From Mediterranea sp. (in: CFB group bacteria) (GTDB lineage: Bacteria; Bacteroidota; Bacteroidia; Bacteroidales; Bacteroidaceae), in assembly GCA_031261805.1 (NCBI GenBank), contig JAISIX010000086.1, forward strand, positions 1-45,943: a stretch of 45,943 nucleotides of DNA, read 5' to 3'. Positions 1 through 8,755 of this stretch are shown here, in pieces; position 1 is the stretch's first letter, and each line of letters starts with the position of its first letter. Both the position numbers and the translations under genes were made by a program. The notes beneath the pieces were generated by a model. It was not told where the DNA came from and did not search any database. It saw nothing but the letters and a program-made list of their open reading frames with translations.

Positions 1-76
1 TGCACAAAGGTGGGCATTCCCATTCGTAGACAGGGACAGAATGCTGACAAAGAAGGTTTGATAGCTGACAAAACGG

Positions 77-3000
77 CTATCCGCCCTTGTATTTGCTGGG
101 TTGTACCCCGAACTCTCCTTTGAAGAGTGTACTGAAATACTTGGTGTTGACGAAGCCGGTGGCGATAGCCACATCGGCCACGCTCTGGCCTGCTTTCAGC
201 AGTTCGGCGGCTTTCTGGAGACGGATGGTGCGGATAAACTCCTGTGGCCCCTTGCCGGTGAGCGACTTGAGGCGGCTATAGAAGAGCGTACGGCTCATGG
301 CCATCTCGCGGCAGAGGGTGGTGATGCTGAACGCAGGGTCGGTAAGGCGGTCGAGGGTGATGCTTGTAGCTTGTGAAATAAACTGGCGGTCGCCCTCCGT
401 GATGGTGGCTTCGACCGTTGATGAGGTGCTGGCTTCGGTGTCCGATGAGATGGTGCCAGGGTTGGTAGCTATCCCTGCCTCTACGTGGGCCAAGGCTTGC
501 CGCATGAAGTAGGCCCGCTGTCGTTGGCGGTTCTCTATCAACCCTTGTACCTTTAGTTTTAATATCTCGGTGCTGAAGGGCTTGGGAATGTAGTCGTCCG
601 CCCCTTTCTTTAACCCCTCTACCACGGCATCGTGGTGCGCCTTGGCTGTGAGCAGGACAAAGGGTATGCCTGCCGTGTCGGGGTTCTCCTTCACCAGCTG
701 ACACAGCTCGTCACCCTGCAGGCCAGGCATCATCACGTCGGAGAGGATAATGTCGGGGTATTCGGTAGAGAGGTATCGGAGTGCTTCCTTGCCGTCGGCG
801 GCCGTGACGACCCGATATTCGGGTTCGAAGATGTGCCTCAGGTAGTGGCGAAGGGTCTCGTGGTCCTCGACGATAAACAGCGTGCCGCGGCTCTTGATGG
901 TAGTGGATGGCCGCACCTCTTCAGTACTTTGCCCGTGTTGGGGTGTGCTGTCTACCTCCTCTTGGGCGAGGGGTAGAGAGCAGGAGGGGGCGAGCGCCTT
1001 GCGGGTAGTAGGCAGGACGACTGTGAACAAGGTGCCCTTGCCCTCTTCTGATTGAAAGGAAATCCGGCCGTGTAGCAGTTTCACTATCCGATGCGCCTGT
1101 AGCAGTCCGAAACCTGTGCCACGCTCCTGCGACCGACAGGCGTTGTCGGCCCTGTAGACTTCGACAAAGATGTGCTTATGGGCCTCTTGAGGGATACCTA
1201 TGCCGCTATCTTCTACTTTAATCTCGGCCTTCCGTCTGGTCCGCTCAAGGGCGACGCGTACGTAGCCTCCCGACGGGGTGTACTTGCAGGCGTTGGAGAG
1301 GAGATTGTCGAAGAGCATCTCCAGTAGGCGACGGTCCCCCCGTACCATGGTTGGGGCATCGGGCACGGAGAAGTGCATCCGGATTTGTTTCTGCTCGGCC
1401 AATGGGCGGAAGCTATCGAAGGTTTCGGTGAGGATGTCGGCGAGGTCCAACGGGAGTAGGGTGGGTTGGAGCTTGCTGGAACTTACCTTCTCGAACTCGA
1501 GCAACTGGGTGATGAGCGACTGTAGCTTACGGGTGCCCTCGTGTGCGAGCCGCAGGTAGTAACGAGCCTTGTCGGAGAGGCCCGACTCATGCTCCAGATC
1601 CTCGAGCGGCGCTGTGATGAGGGTCACCGGCGTGCGGATATCGTGCGCTGTATGGACGAAGAAGCGTAGCTTCTCTTCGCTATACCGTTTCTGTAGTTGG
1701 CCAACCTTATAGCGCTGTGCGAGGTAGAAGAGCGCTGCCAGCAAGCTGGCATAAAGGCTCCAGGCCCACCATGAGTTCCACCACGGTTGGCGCACCTCCA
1801 GTTCCAGGTCCTGCTCAGCGATGAGCTTTCCGCTGCTCCGTCGCAGGCTTTGAACCTTGAAGAGGTAACGGCCCGGGGCTACTTGGCGATAGGCAGCCCG
1901 CCCGTTGGCCGATAGCTCGCCCCACTCCTTATCGTACCCCTCGAGCATGTAGCGGTAGGCGATGTCGCGCTGGAAACGGTAGTTGACCGACTCGAACGTG
2001 AGCACAAAGGAGTTGTGCCGATAGCCCAACTCCACCGTCCCGTCGGCCAGCATCTTGTGGAAGAGTGGTGGCAACGTCTCCTGTTCACGGGGGGTGAGGT
2101 CGTTTACCGCCAGCCCAGTGAAGCGCAGAGGGGCTTGGTAGTCGGCGGCGAATAGGATGGAGGGCCTGACGAAGACGGCACCGTCCGTGCTGCCGTACAC
2201 AAACTCTCCATTGGCGAGGCGGGCAAAGGAGGACTTGTTGTACTCCTTGTCTATATCGCCCATGTAGTTGATGTTGTACACCTGCGAGCTGTCTATCACG
2301 GCCATCCCTTTTCCTGTGCTGGTCCAGAGGCGTCCGTGGCTATCGCGCTGCAAGCTATAGATGTCGTTGGATGGCAGCCCATCGGCGGTGGTGAAGGTCC
2401 GTACCTTCCTGCTCCGCATGTCGTACAGGTTCACCCCTCCCCCTTCAGTGCCCAGCCACACGGTGCTGTCGGCATTGAACAGCATGGAGATGATGTAGGC
2501 GCTCACGTTCTGGTTGTGGAACTCGGCTGCGGTGGCGTAGGAACGTGCCTCGTCGGTGTGCTTGTCTATCACGAAGAAACCGTCGACGGTGGCCGCCGCC
2601 ACCCGTGTGGAGTCCAGCACGGTGATGGACTGCACCCATCGCACGTCGTACAGATGCTTCTTCCCGCTCGCTTGGCAGATTTGTGTCAGCGGCCCGTCCA
2701 ACGCACCTATCCAAAGGTCGCCCTCCGCGTCCTGCCTGACGGAGAAGATGTAGTTGGTAGCAAGCTCTCCTTGCTGTTTGCTCAGGTGCTTCAGTACATC
2801 TCCTTGGCTATTGAGCAGGTAAACCCCGCCGCCATAGGTACCCGCCCATATATCTCCGCCCGCCGCCCGGCACAGGGAGACGACCACCACTCCTTTGAGT
2901 ACGTGCTTCCAAGTGTCCTCCCGCACGTTGGTACAGATGCTGATGCCGTCATCAACGGCAAACCACAGGCTCCCGTCGGTGTTCTCTTCGATGTCGTTCA

Positions 3001-4048
3001 CGTTGTTGCCGCCCAAGGAGCGCGGGTTTTCCTTCTGGTGTGTCCATACCGAGATGGGGTGCTTCTGCAGGACGGCCAACGAGATGCCGCCTGTGTAGCT
3101 TCCTACCCAGATGTTGCCTTGGTTGTCTCGGGTGACAGCATAGACACCATTGCCCCGCAGGGCTGCCCCTGTGTCGTCTCCGGCATTGAACAACACCTGG
3201 GCTTTCTTCTCGTCCTTATCCACGGTGTACACCCCTCCACCATCGACCCCTACCAAGAGGGTGTGTGAATCGTAGCCTGTGATGGCACGGATGGGGTGCA
3301 GGAAGTCGGTGTCTTGTCCCTTTACGACTTCGGCCTTGGAGGTGGATAGGTTCAGTACGGACAGGCCCCTGTCGAAAGTGCCTACCCACAGTTTCCCACG
3401 GGGGGAATCATAGAAGAGCGTTTGCACGTTCCACTCGTCGAGGAGGGAGTGCCTGCGGCTTGGGAACACCTGCGACAGCTGGACGATGCCGGTGGAGGTG
3501 CCCACGAGGAGCGACTCGCCCATGGAGAGGATGTCGTTCACATACCTGCCCTCAATCACGGCTGATAGGGAGCCGTCGGCCTCTTGCCGGTACAGTCCCC
3601 TGTCCAGTCCTATCCACAACGCTCCGTCGCGGTCGAAGCAGAGCTTGTTGAGTATGATGTTGCCCGGGATAAATTGCCCAATCTGCAAGAGCAGTTCAAA
3701 GCGGTCCTTGTCAACCGAGTAGCGATACACCCTCCCTGTCTGGTCGTAGGCCAGCAAACCTTTCCGTACGTCGTGCAACAGGTAGAGTTGCCGTGCCGCG
3801 AGGTCGCCATAGTAGAGAGTTCCCGGCAGGGTGTAGTTCTTCATCGTTTGCCCGTTGTAGCGGTCAATGCCTGCCTTAGTGGCAATCCACATCACCCCGT
3901 AACTATCCTCCACGATAGAGAATACGCGTTGACTGCTGATACCTTCGGCATAGCCAATGTGACGGATGTCGAACATCTTGTCGGCCAGCTCGGCTCCCGA
4001 TGCCACGCTGGAGATTCCTAACAAGAGGAGGAGGATGTACTTGTACAT
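77..4048 (-). CDS. Hybrid two-component system (HTCS): periplasmic Reg_prop beta-propeller and Y_Y_Y sensor, histidine kinase, receiver, AraC-type HTH
   Basis: 1323 aa ORF; N-terminal propeller repeats (GVMWIATKAGIDRYNG, GNIWVGSYTGGIS); H-box FFVHTAHDIRTPVTLI; HATPase motifs DSGIGIP and GTGFGL; receiver DIILSDVMMPGLQGDELC; C-terminal AraC domain (MAMSRTLFYSRLKSLTGKGPQEFIRTIRLQKAAELL). Confidence 0.95.
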   Translation of the reverse strand: MYKYILLLLLGISSVASGAELADKMFDIRHIGYAEGISSQRVFSIVEDSYGVMWIATKAGIDRYNGQTMKNYTLPGTLYYGDLAARQLYLLHDVRKGLLAYDQTGRVYRYSVDKDRFELLLQIGQFIPGNIILNKLCFDRDGALWIGLDRGLYRQEADGSLSAVIEGRYVNDILSMGESLLVGTSTGIVQLSQVFPSRRHSLLDEWNVQTLFYDSPRGKLWVGTFDRGLSVLNLSTSKAEVVKGQDTDFLHPIRAITGYDSHTLLVGVDGGGVYTVDKDEKKAQVLFNAGDDTGAALRGNGVYAVTRDNQGNIWVGSYTGGISLAVLQKHPISVWTHQKENPRSLGGNNVNDIEENTDGSLWFAVDDGISICTNVREDTWKHVLKGVVVVSLCRAAGGDIWAGTYGGGVYLLNSQGDVLKHLSKQQGELATNYIFSVRQDAEGDLWIGALDGPLTQICQASGKKHLYDVRWVQSITVLDSTRVAAATVDGFFVIDKHTDEARSYATAAEFHNQNVSAYIISMLFNADSTVWLGTEGGGVNLYDMRSRKVRTFTTADGLPSNDIYSLQRDSHGRLWTSTGKGMAVIDSSQVYNINYMGDIDKEYNKSSFARLANGEFVYGSTDGAVFVRPSILFAADYQAPLRFTGLAVNDLTPREQETLPPLFHKMLADGTVELGYRHNSFVLTFESVNYRFQRDIAYRYMLEGYDKEWGELSANGRAAYRQVAPGRYLFKVQSLRRSSGKLIAEQDLELEVRQPWWNSWWAWSLYASLLAALFYLAQRYKVGQLQKRYSEEKLRFFVHTAHDIRTPVTLITAPLEDLEHESGLSDKARYYLRLAHEGTRKLQSLITQLLEFEKVSSSKLQPTLLPLDLADILTETFDSFRPLAEQKQIRMHFSVPDAPTMVRGDRRLLEMLFDNLLSNACKYTPSGGYVRVALERTRRKAEIKVEDSGIGIPQEAHKHIFVEVYRADNACRSQERGTGFGLLQAHRIVKLLHGRISFQSEEGKGTLFTVVLPTTRKALAPSCSLPLAQEEVDSTPQHGQSTEEVRPSTTIKSRGTLFIVEDHETLRHYLRHIFEPEYRVVTAADGKEALRYLSTEYPDIILSDVMMPGLQGDELCQLVKENPDTAGIPFVLLTAKAHHDAVVEGLKKGADDYIPKPFSTEILKLKVQGLIENRQRQRAYFMRQALAHVEAGIATNPGTISSDTEASTSSTVEATITEGDRQFISQATSITLDRLTDPAFSITTLCREMAMSRTLFYSRLKSLTGKGPQEFIRTIRLQKAAELLKAGQSVADVAIATGFVNTKYFSTLFKGEFGVQPSKYKGG

Positions 4049-4124
4049 GTGCGTTACGGGGTGTTTTTATAGCTTAAAAGAGGGGATAAGGCTGTGGAGG
4101 CGGCTCCCTACGGTGTCGTCTGCC

Positions 4125-5081
4125 TTACTTCAACCCTTCGAGCAGCCGCTTGAGCACTACCGTGGCGGAAATCTCGCGGTTGGCAGCTTCGGGGATGACG
4201 ATGGACCGGGGGCTTTCTATCACGTCGTCGGTCACTATCATGTTGCGGCGCACGGGCAGGCAGTGCATGAAGTAGGCGTTGTTGGTGACGGCCATCTGGC
4301 GCTCGCCCACCGTCCAGTTGCGGTCGCGGCTCAGCACCTTGCCGTAGTTGCCATCGGTGTAGGCCGACCAGTTCTTGGCGTACACGAAGTCGGCCCCTTC
4401 CAAGGCTTTCAGTTGGTCGTACTCCACCCGTGCGTTGCCCACAAACTCGGGGGCCAGCTCGTAGCCGTGGGGGTGGGTGATGACGAAGTCGTAGTCGGTA
4501 GCGTTCATCCACTCGGCGAAGGAGTTGGGCACGGCCTGTGGCAGGGCGTTGGGGTGGGGTGCCCAGGTCATGACGACTTTCGGGCGGGCCGTCTGCTTGT
4601 ACTCCTCGATGGTGATGAGGTCGGCAAAGCTTTGCAGCGGGTGGCGGGTGGCCGCTTCCATGGAGAACACCGGGCGGCCGGAGTACTGGATGAACTGGTT
4701 GAGGATGGTCTCCTGGTAGTCGAAGTCGCGGCTCTCGAAGCGGGCGAAGGAGCGTACGCCGATGAGGTCGCAGTAGCTTCCCATCACGGGGATGGCCTCG
4801 AGGATGTGCTCGGACTTGTCGCCGTCCATGATGACGCCACGCTCGGTCTCCAGCTTCCAGGCGCCCTGGTTGATGTCGAGCACGATGACGTTCATGCCGA
4901 GGTTCAGCGCCGCCTTCTGTGTGCTCAGGCGGGTGCGCAGGCTGGAGTTGAAGAAGACCATCATCAAGGTCTTGTTGCGTCCCAGTTCCACGTATTTGAA
5001 ACGGTCGTTCTTAATCTCTGTCGCTTCGGCAAGGGCGGCGTGGAGGTCGCCGATGTCTTGTACACAAGTAAATTTCTTCAT
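4125..5081 (-). CDS. argF': N-succinylornithine carbamoyltransferase (argF' / SOTCase)
   Basis: Carbamoyl-phosphate motif SSLRTRLS, HCLPVRR motif, close match to the remembered B. fragilis SOTCase sequence. Listed ORF is over-extended; natural start is MKKFTCVQDIGDLH at 5081. Confidence 0.93.
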   Translation of the reverse strand: MKKFTCVQDIGDLHAALAEATEIKNDRFKYVELGRNKTLMMVFFNSSLRTRLSTQKAALNLGMNVIVLDINQGAWKLETERGVIMDGDKSEHILEAIPVMGSYCDLIGVRSFARFESRDFDYQETILNQFIQYSGRPVFSMEAATRHPLQSFADLITIEEYKQTARPKVVMTWAPHPNALPQAVPNSFAEWMNATDYDFVITHPHGYELAPEFVGNARVEYDQLKALEGADFVYAKNWSAYTDGNYGKVLSRDRNWTVGERQMAVTNNAYFMHCLPVRRNMIVTDDVIESPRSIVIPEAANREISATVVLKRLLEGLK

Positions 5082-5136
5082 GTTACTCTCTATATATTTG
5101 GATTCGTTCAATGTCAATATGTGTAGGGGGGAAGGG

Positions 5137-6393
5137 CTACGGTTGGCGTACCTGGCCGTCGCCCTCGATGAGCCATTTGTAGGAAGTGATTTCCTCCAGC
5201 CCCATCGGCCCGCGGGCATGTAGCTTCTGGGTACTGATGCCTATCTCGGCTCCGAGGCCGAACTGTGCTCCGTCGGTGAAGGCGGTGGAGACGTTGGTAT
5301 AGACGCAGGCGGCGTCGACCCGGCGGCGGAAGGCGTTGGCGCGCTCCATGTCTTCGGTCACGATGCACTCGCTGTGCTTGGAGCTGTAGGCGCGGATATG
5401 CTCCAGCGCCTCCTCGAAGCCGGCTACGGTCTTGATGGCCATCTTGTAGTCCAGAAACTCGGTGCCGAAGCTATGCTCGTCGGCAGGCTGCAGCCACTCG
5501 TCGGGGTAGTGCCTCCGGAGGGCTTGGTAGGCTTGGGGGTCGGCGTAGAGCACAACCTTCTTCTCCTGGAGGGGAGCGCAAAGCGCGGGTAGGTCGACCA
5601 GTCGGCGCTGGTGGATGATGAGGCAGTCGAGGGCGTTGCAGACGCTCACGCGCCTTGTCTTGGCGTTGCAGATGATGTCGGCGCCCTTGCGCAGGTCGCC
5701 CGCCTCGTCGAAGTAGGTATGGCAGATGCCGGCGCCGGTCTCGATGATGGGGATGCGGGCATTGTCGCGCACGTAGTTGATGAGGCTGCTGCTGCCGCGA
5801 GGGATGAGCAGGTCGACGTATCCCACGGCTTCCAGCAGGGCGGCGGTGGCTTCCCGGTGGGCGGGGAGCAGCTCCACTACATGCGGGTTCACGCCGAAAT
5901 CCTTCAGCACGTCGTGGATGACGCGGACGATGGCGCGGTTGGAGGCATCGGCATCGTGCCCGCCTTTCAGCACGCAGGCGTTGCCGCTCTTGAGGCAGAG
6001 CGAGAAGACGTCGAAGCTGACGTTGGGCCTGGCCTCGTAGATGATGCCTATCACGCCGAAGGGGACGCTCACCTTGGTGAGTCTCATACCGTTGGGGCGC
6101 ACCGTCTCCTTCAGCACCCGCCCCAAGGGGGAGGGCAACGTGGCCACGTTGCGCATGTCGGCGGCGATGCCTTGCAGGCGCTCCTCCGTCAGCTTCAGGC
6201 GGTCGTACTTGGGGTTGGCAGGCTCCATGCGGGCGAGATCCTTGGCGTTCTCGGCCAAGATATAGGGCATCTCGGCCGTAGCGGCATAAGCCACCGCCTC
6301 GAGGATGCGGTTGATGAAGTCGTCGTCCAGCAACGCCAGCTCCCGGCTGGCCTCTTGCACGGCTGTCCATGTTTCGGTAAAGTTCATGCTCAT
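5137..6393 (-). CDS. proA: Glutamate-5-semialdehyde dehydrogenase (gamma-glutamyl phosphate reductase)
   Basis: 418 aa with ProA signatures [42 protein letters not shown]. Confidence 0.95.
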   Translation of the reverse strand: MSMNFTETWTAVQEASRELALLDDDFINRILEAVAYAATAEMPYILAENAKDLARMEPANPKYDRLKLTEERLQGIAADMRNVATLPSPLGRVLKETVRPNGMRLTKVSVPFGVIGIIYEARPNVSFDVFSLCLKSGNACVLKGGHDADASNRAIVRVIHDVLKDFGVNPHVVELLPAHREATAALLEAVGYVDLLIPRGSSSLINYVRDNARIPIIETGAGICHTYFDEAGDLRKGADIICNAKTRRVSVCNALDCLIIHQRRLVDLPALCAPLQEKKVVLYADPQAYQALRRHYPDEWLQPADEHSFGTEFLDYKMAIKTVAGFEEALEHIRAYSSKHSECIVTEDMERANAFRRRVDAACVYTNVSTAFTDGAQFGLGAEIGISTQKLHARGPMGLEEITSYKWLIEGDGQVRQP

Positions 6394-6439
6394 ATTCGTC
6401 TTCGCTCCTTAGCTTCGGTTTCGTTACCGATAAGTGCTG

Positions 6440-6447
6440 CAAATATA
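6440..6447 (-). promoter_or_regulatory. Putative Bacteroidetes -7 element (TATATTTG) upstream of proA-argF'
   Basis: Minus strand reads TATATTTG, matching the TAnnTTTG consensus; no clear -33 element seen. Confidence 0.4.
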
Positions 6448-6488
6448 ACGAATGATTGCGCATCCACCTTATAAAAGGTGAAATAAAA

Positions 6489-6527
6489 AGAGGTTGACTG
6501 CAAGCTCCTTGCTTGCGGCCAACCTCT
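6489..6527 (-). terminator. Intrinsic terminator downstream of lpxA
   Basis: Stem AGAGGTTG/CAACCTCT plus inner GCAAGC/GCTTGC; minus strand continues into TTTTTATTT. Confidence 0.75.
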
Positions 6528-6554
6528 CTTCGTGTCGTTTTCCTTGCGGCAACC

Positions 6555-7325
6555 TTACCTCACGATGCCTCGGGTAGATTCTTTCACGAACTTGACGATA
6601 TGCTCTATCTCGGCGCTCATGGGCACTTGGTCTTCCACCCTCTGCACGGCGTCCTGCACGCTGAAGTTGCCTTGGTAGATGAGGCGGTAGGCGTTGGCTA
6701 TGTGACGGAGAATACGCTCGTTGGTATGGTTGCGGGCTGCCAGTATCTCGGCGTTCACGCCGTGGTAGGCCACGGGGTTGCCGGCCATGATGATGTAGGG
6801 CGGCACGTCCTTGGAGATGCGGCAACCGCTCTGTATGAGCGACCACTGCCCGATGTGGCTCTGCTGGTGCATGATGACGTTGCCGCTGAGGATGACATGG
6901 TCGTCGAGCGAGCAACGTCCGGCGATGGTGGTGCCGATGCCCACCACGCAGTTGTTGGCTATCTGCACGTCGTGGCAAAGGTGTGCCTTGTCCATCAGGT
7001 AGTTGCCATCGCCTATGCGGGTGGCATCGCCGGCCTGGGTAGCGCGGCTGATGACAACGTTCTCGCGGATGTCGTTATGGTCGCCGATGATGAGGCTGCT
7101 CTCGTCGCCGGCATAATGAAAGTCTTGTGGCTCGGCACCCAGCACGGCGTGTTGGTGTATCCGGTTCCCTTTGCCCATCTTCGTGCCTTGCAGCACGCTG
7201 GCGTAGGGCATGATGATGCAATCGTCGCCAATCTCTACATTCTTCTCCACGTAAGCGAAAGGCATCACGGTGACGTTCTGCCCGAGCTTCGCTTGGGGGT
7301 CTACATAAGCTAATGGACTAATCAT
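6555..7325 (-). CDS. lpxA: Acyl-ACP--UDP-N-acetylglucosamine O-acyltransferase (LpxA family)
   Basis: Left-handed beta-helix hexapeptide repeats, HLCHDVQIANNCVVG (HxxHD) and DVPPYIIMAGNP motifs. Confidence 0.88.
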   Translation of the reverse strand: MISPLAYVDPQAKLGQNVTVMPFAYVEKNVEIGDDCIIMPYASVLQGTKMGKGNRIHQHAVLGAEPQDFHYAGDESSLIIGDHNDIRENVVISRATQAGDATRIGDGNYLMDKAHLCHDVQIANNCVVGIGTTIAGRCSLDDHVILSGNVIMHQQSHIGQWSLIQSGCRISKDVPPYIIMAGNPVAYHGVNAEILAARNHTNERILRHIANAYRLIYQGNFSVQDAVQRVEDQVPMSAEIEHIVKFVKESTRGIVR

Positions 7326-7346
7326 AATATCTGGTCTGTTTTAAAG

Positions 7347-8738
7347 TTAATCATTACGTCCGCCGCCCAATGCCTGGTAGAGGTTGATGACGGCTTGCAT
7401 CTGGCTGTAGCGGTCGGATACCTCGGAGACTTGCGCGCTGAGGTAGGCCTGTTGTGCCGACAGCACTTCGAGGTAGGTCGACGTGCCCAGCTCGAAGAGC
7501 GCCCGAGTGTCTTCGGCAGCCTTCTTCGAGGAGGCTACTTGCAGGTTGCGGGCATCCACCTTCTCGCTGTTCTTCTGGTAGAGGCTCAGGGCGTTGCTCA
7601 CCTCGCTGCCCGCGTTGAGCAGGGCTTGCTGGAAGGAGTTGCGTGCTTGCGCCTCTTGTGCCTTGGCCATCTTCAGCTGGGCGATGTTGGCGCCGTGGGC
7701 GAAGAGTGGCTGTGTGAGGGAGGCGATGGCGCTGGCCAGGAACTTGCCCGGGTTGATGATGGCCGACCCGGCGCTATTGGTCCAGCCGGCCGAACCGCTC
7801 AGCGTGATGTTGGGGTAGAAGTTGGAACGGGCCACGTTGGTCTGGTAGTACGACTGCGCCAGCGACATCTCCGCTACCCGTACGTCGGGGCGGTTGGACA
7901 GGAGCTGCAAGGGGATTCCTACGGAGAACTCCGAGGGCAGCACTTGCGCGTCGAGCGTGCCACGGGGGATGCTGTGTGGCGCTTCACCCAGCAGGACGGA
8001 GAGTGCGTTCTCCGTCTCGCGGATGTTCTGCTCCAGGTCGGGGATGGAGGCTTTCACTTGCGCGTAGGCCGCGCGGCTCTGCTCCACGCCGGCGGAGTTG
8101 ATGCTGTACATCGCTCCTTGCATCATGGCCTCCATGGCATCGGCGTTGCGTTTCAGCACGTCGGCGGTCTGCCGGGTGATGTCCAGCTGGCGGTCGAGCA
8201 TCAGCAGGGTGTAGTACATATTGGCCACGTTGGCGATGATTTGTGTCTGCACGGCTTGCTTGTAAGCCTTGGCCTGTGTCAGCGCCGCGCTCGCTCCCCG
8301 CTTCTGGTTGAGCAGGCCCCCGAAGAGGGGTACTTGCCAACTGGCGGTGACGGGCAGGGAGTAGGTCTTCACGGCCGCGCTCTTGTCGAAGCTACTGATG
8401 GTACCTTGCGGCGAGAGTGCCAGGCCGGGGATGAAAGCCAGCTTAGCAGCCAACAAGGGAGCTTGTGCCGCCTTGATGGAGAGCAGAGCATTCTGCAGGT
8501 CGGTGTTGTGCGCCAGCCCTTGCTCAATAAGTGCCTGGAGCTGCGGGTCGGTGAATACCTCCTGCCAGGGTGTATTGCCGAAGTTGGTCGTATCCGAGAC
8601 CAGGGTGTCGGTCGTCGACACCGGGTCGCGATACAGTCCGGCCGTGCTGATGTCGTCGGGCCTGTCGTACGACTTATAGATGTGGCAGCTGCTCAGCAGA
8701 GCAGCGGCGCACACCATATATAGGATTTGTTTCTTCAT
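7347..8738 (-). CDS. RND efflux outer membrane lipoprotein (OprM/NodT family)
   Basis: Lipoprotein signal (LLSSC), LLSNRPDVRVAEMSLAQSYYQTNVARSNFYPNITLSGSAGW; follows RND pump genes. Confidence 0.92.
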   Translation of the reverse strand: MKKQILYMVCAAALLSSCHIYKSYDRPDDISTAGLYRDPVSTTDTLVSDTTNFGNTPWQEVFTDPQLQALIEQGLAHNTDLQNALLSIKAAQAPLLAAKLAFIPGLALSPQGTISSFDKSAAVKTYSLPVTASWQVPLFGGLLNQKRGASAALTQAKAYKQAVQTQIIANVANMYYTLLMLDRQLDITRQTADVLKRNADAMEAMMQGAMYSINSAGVEQSRAAYAQVKASIPDLEQNIRETENALSVLLGEAPHSIPRGTLDAQVLPSEFSVGIPLQLLSNRPDVRVAEMSLAQSYYQTNVARSNFYPNITLSGSAGWTNSAGSAIINPGKFLASAIASLTQPLFAHGANIAQLKMAKAQEAQARNSFQQALLNAGSEVSNALSLYQKNSEKVDARNLQVASSKKAAEDTRALFELGTSTYLEVLSAQQAYLSAQVSEVSDRYSQMQAVINLYQALGGGRND

Positions 8739-8755
8739 ATTACTCTTTATCTCGT

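Noticed and set aside
7395-8723. 442-aa plus-strand ORF opposite the outer membrane efflux gene (and similar long antisense ORFs at 2336, 3966, 5611, 6513, 12029, 13397, 21933 and 23433)
   Set aside because: Same codon-bias shadow effect; low-complexity H/G/V/A/R composition and no recognisable motif.
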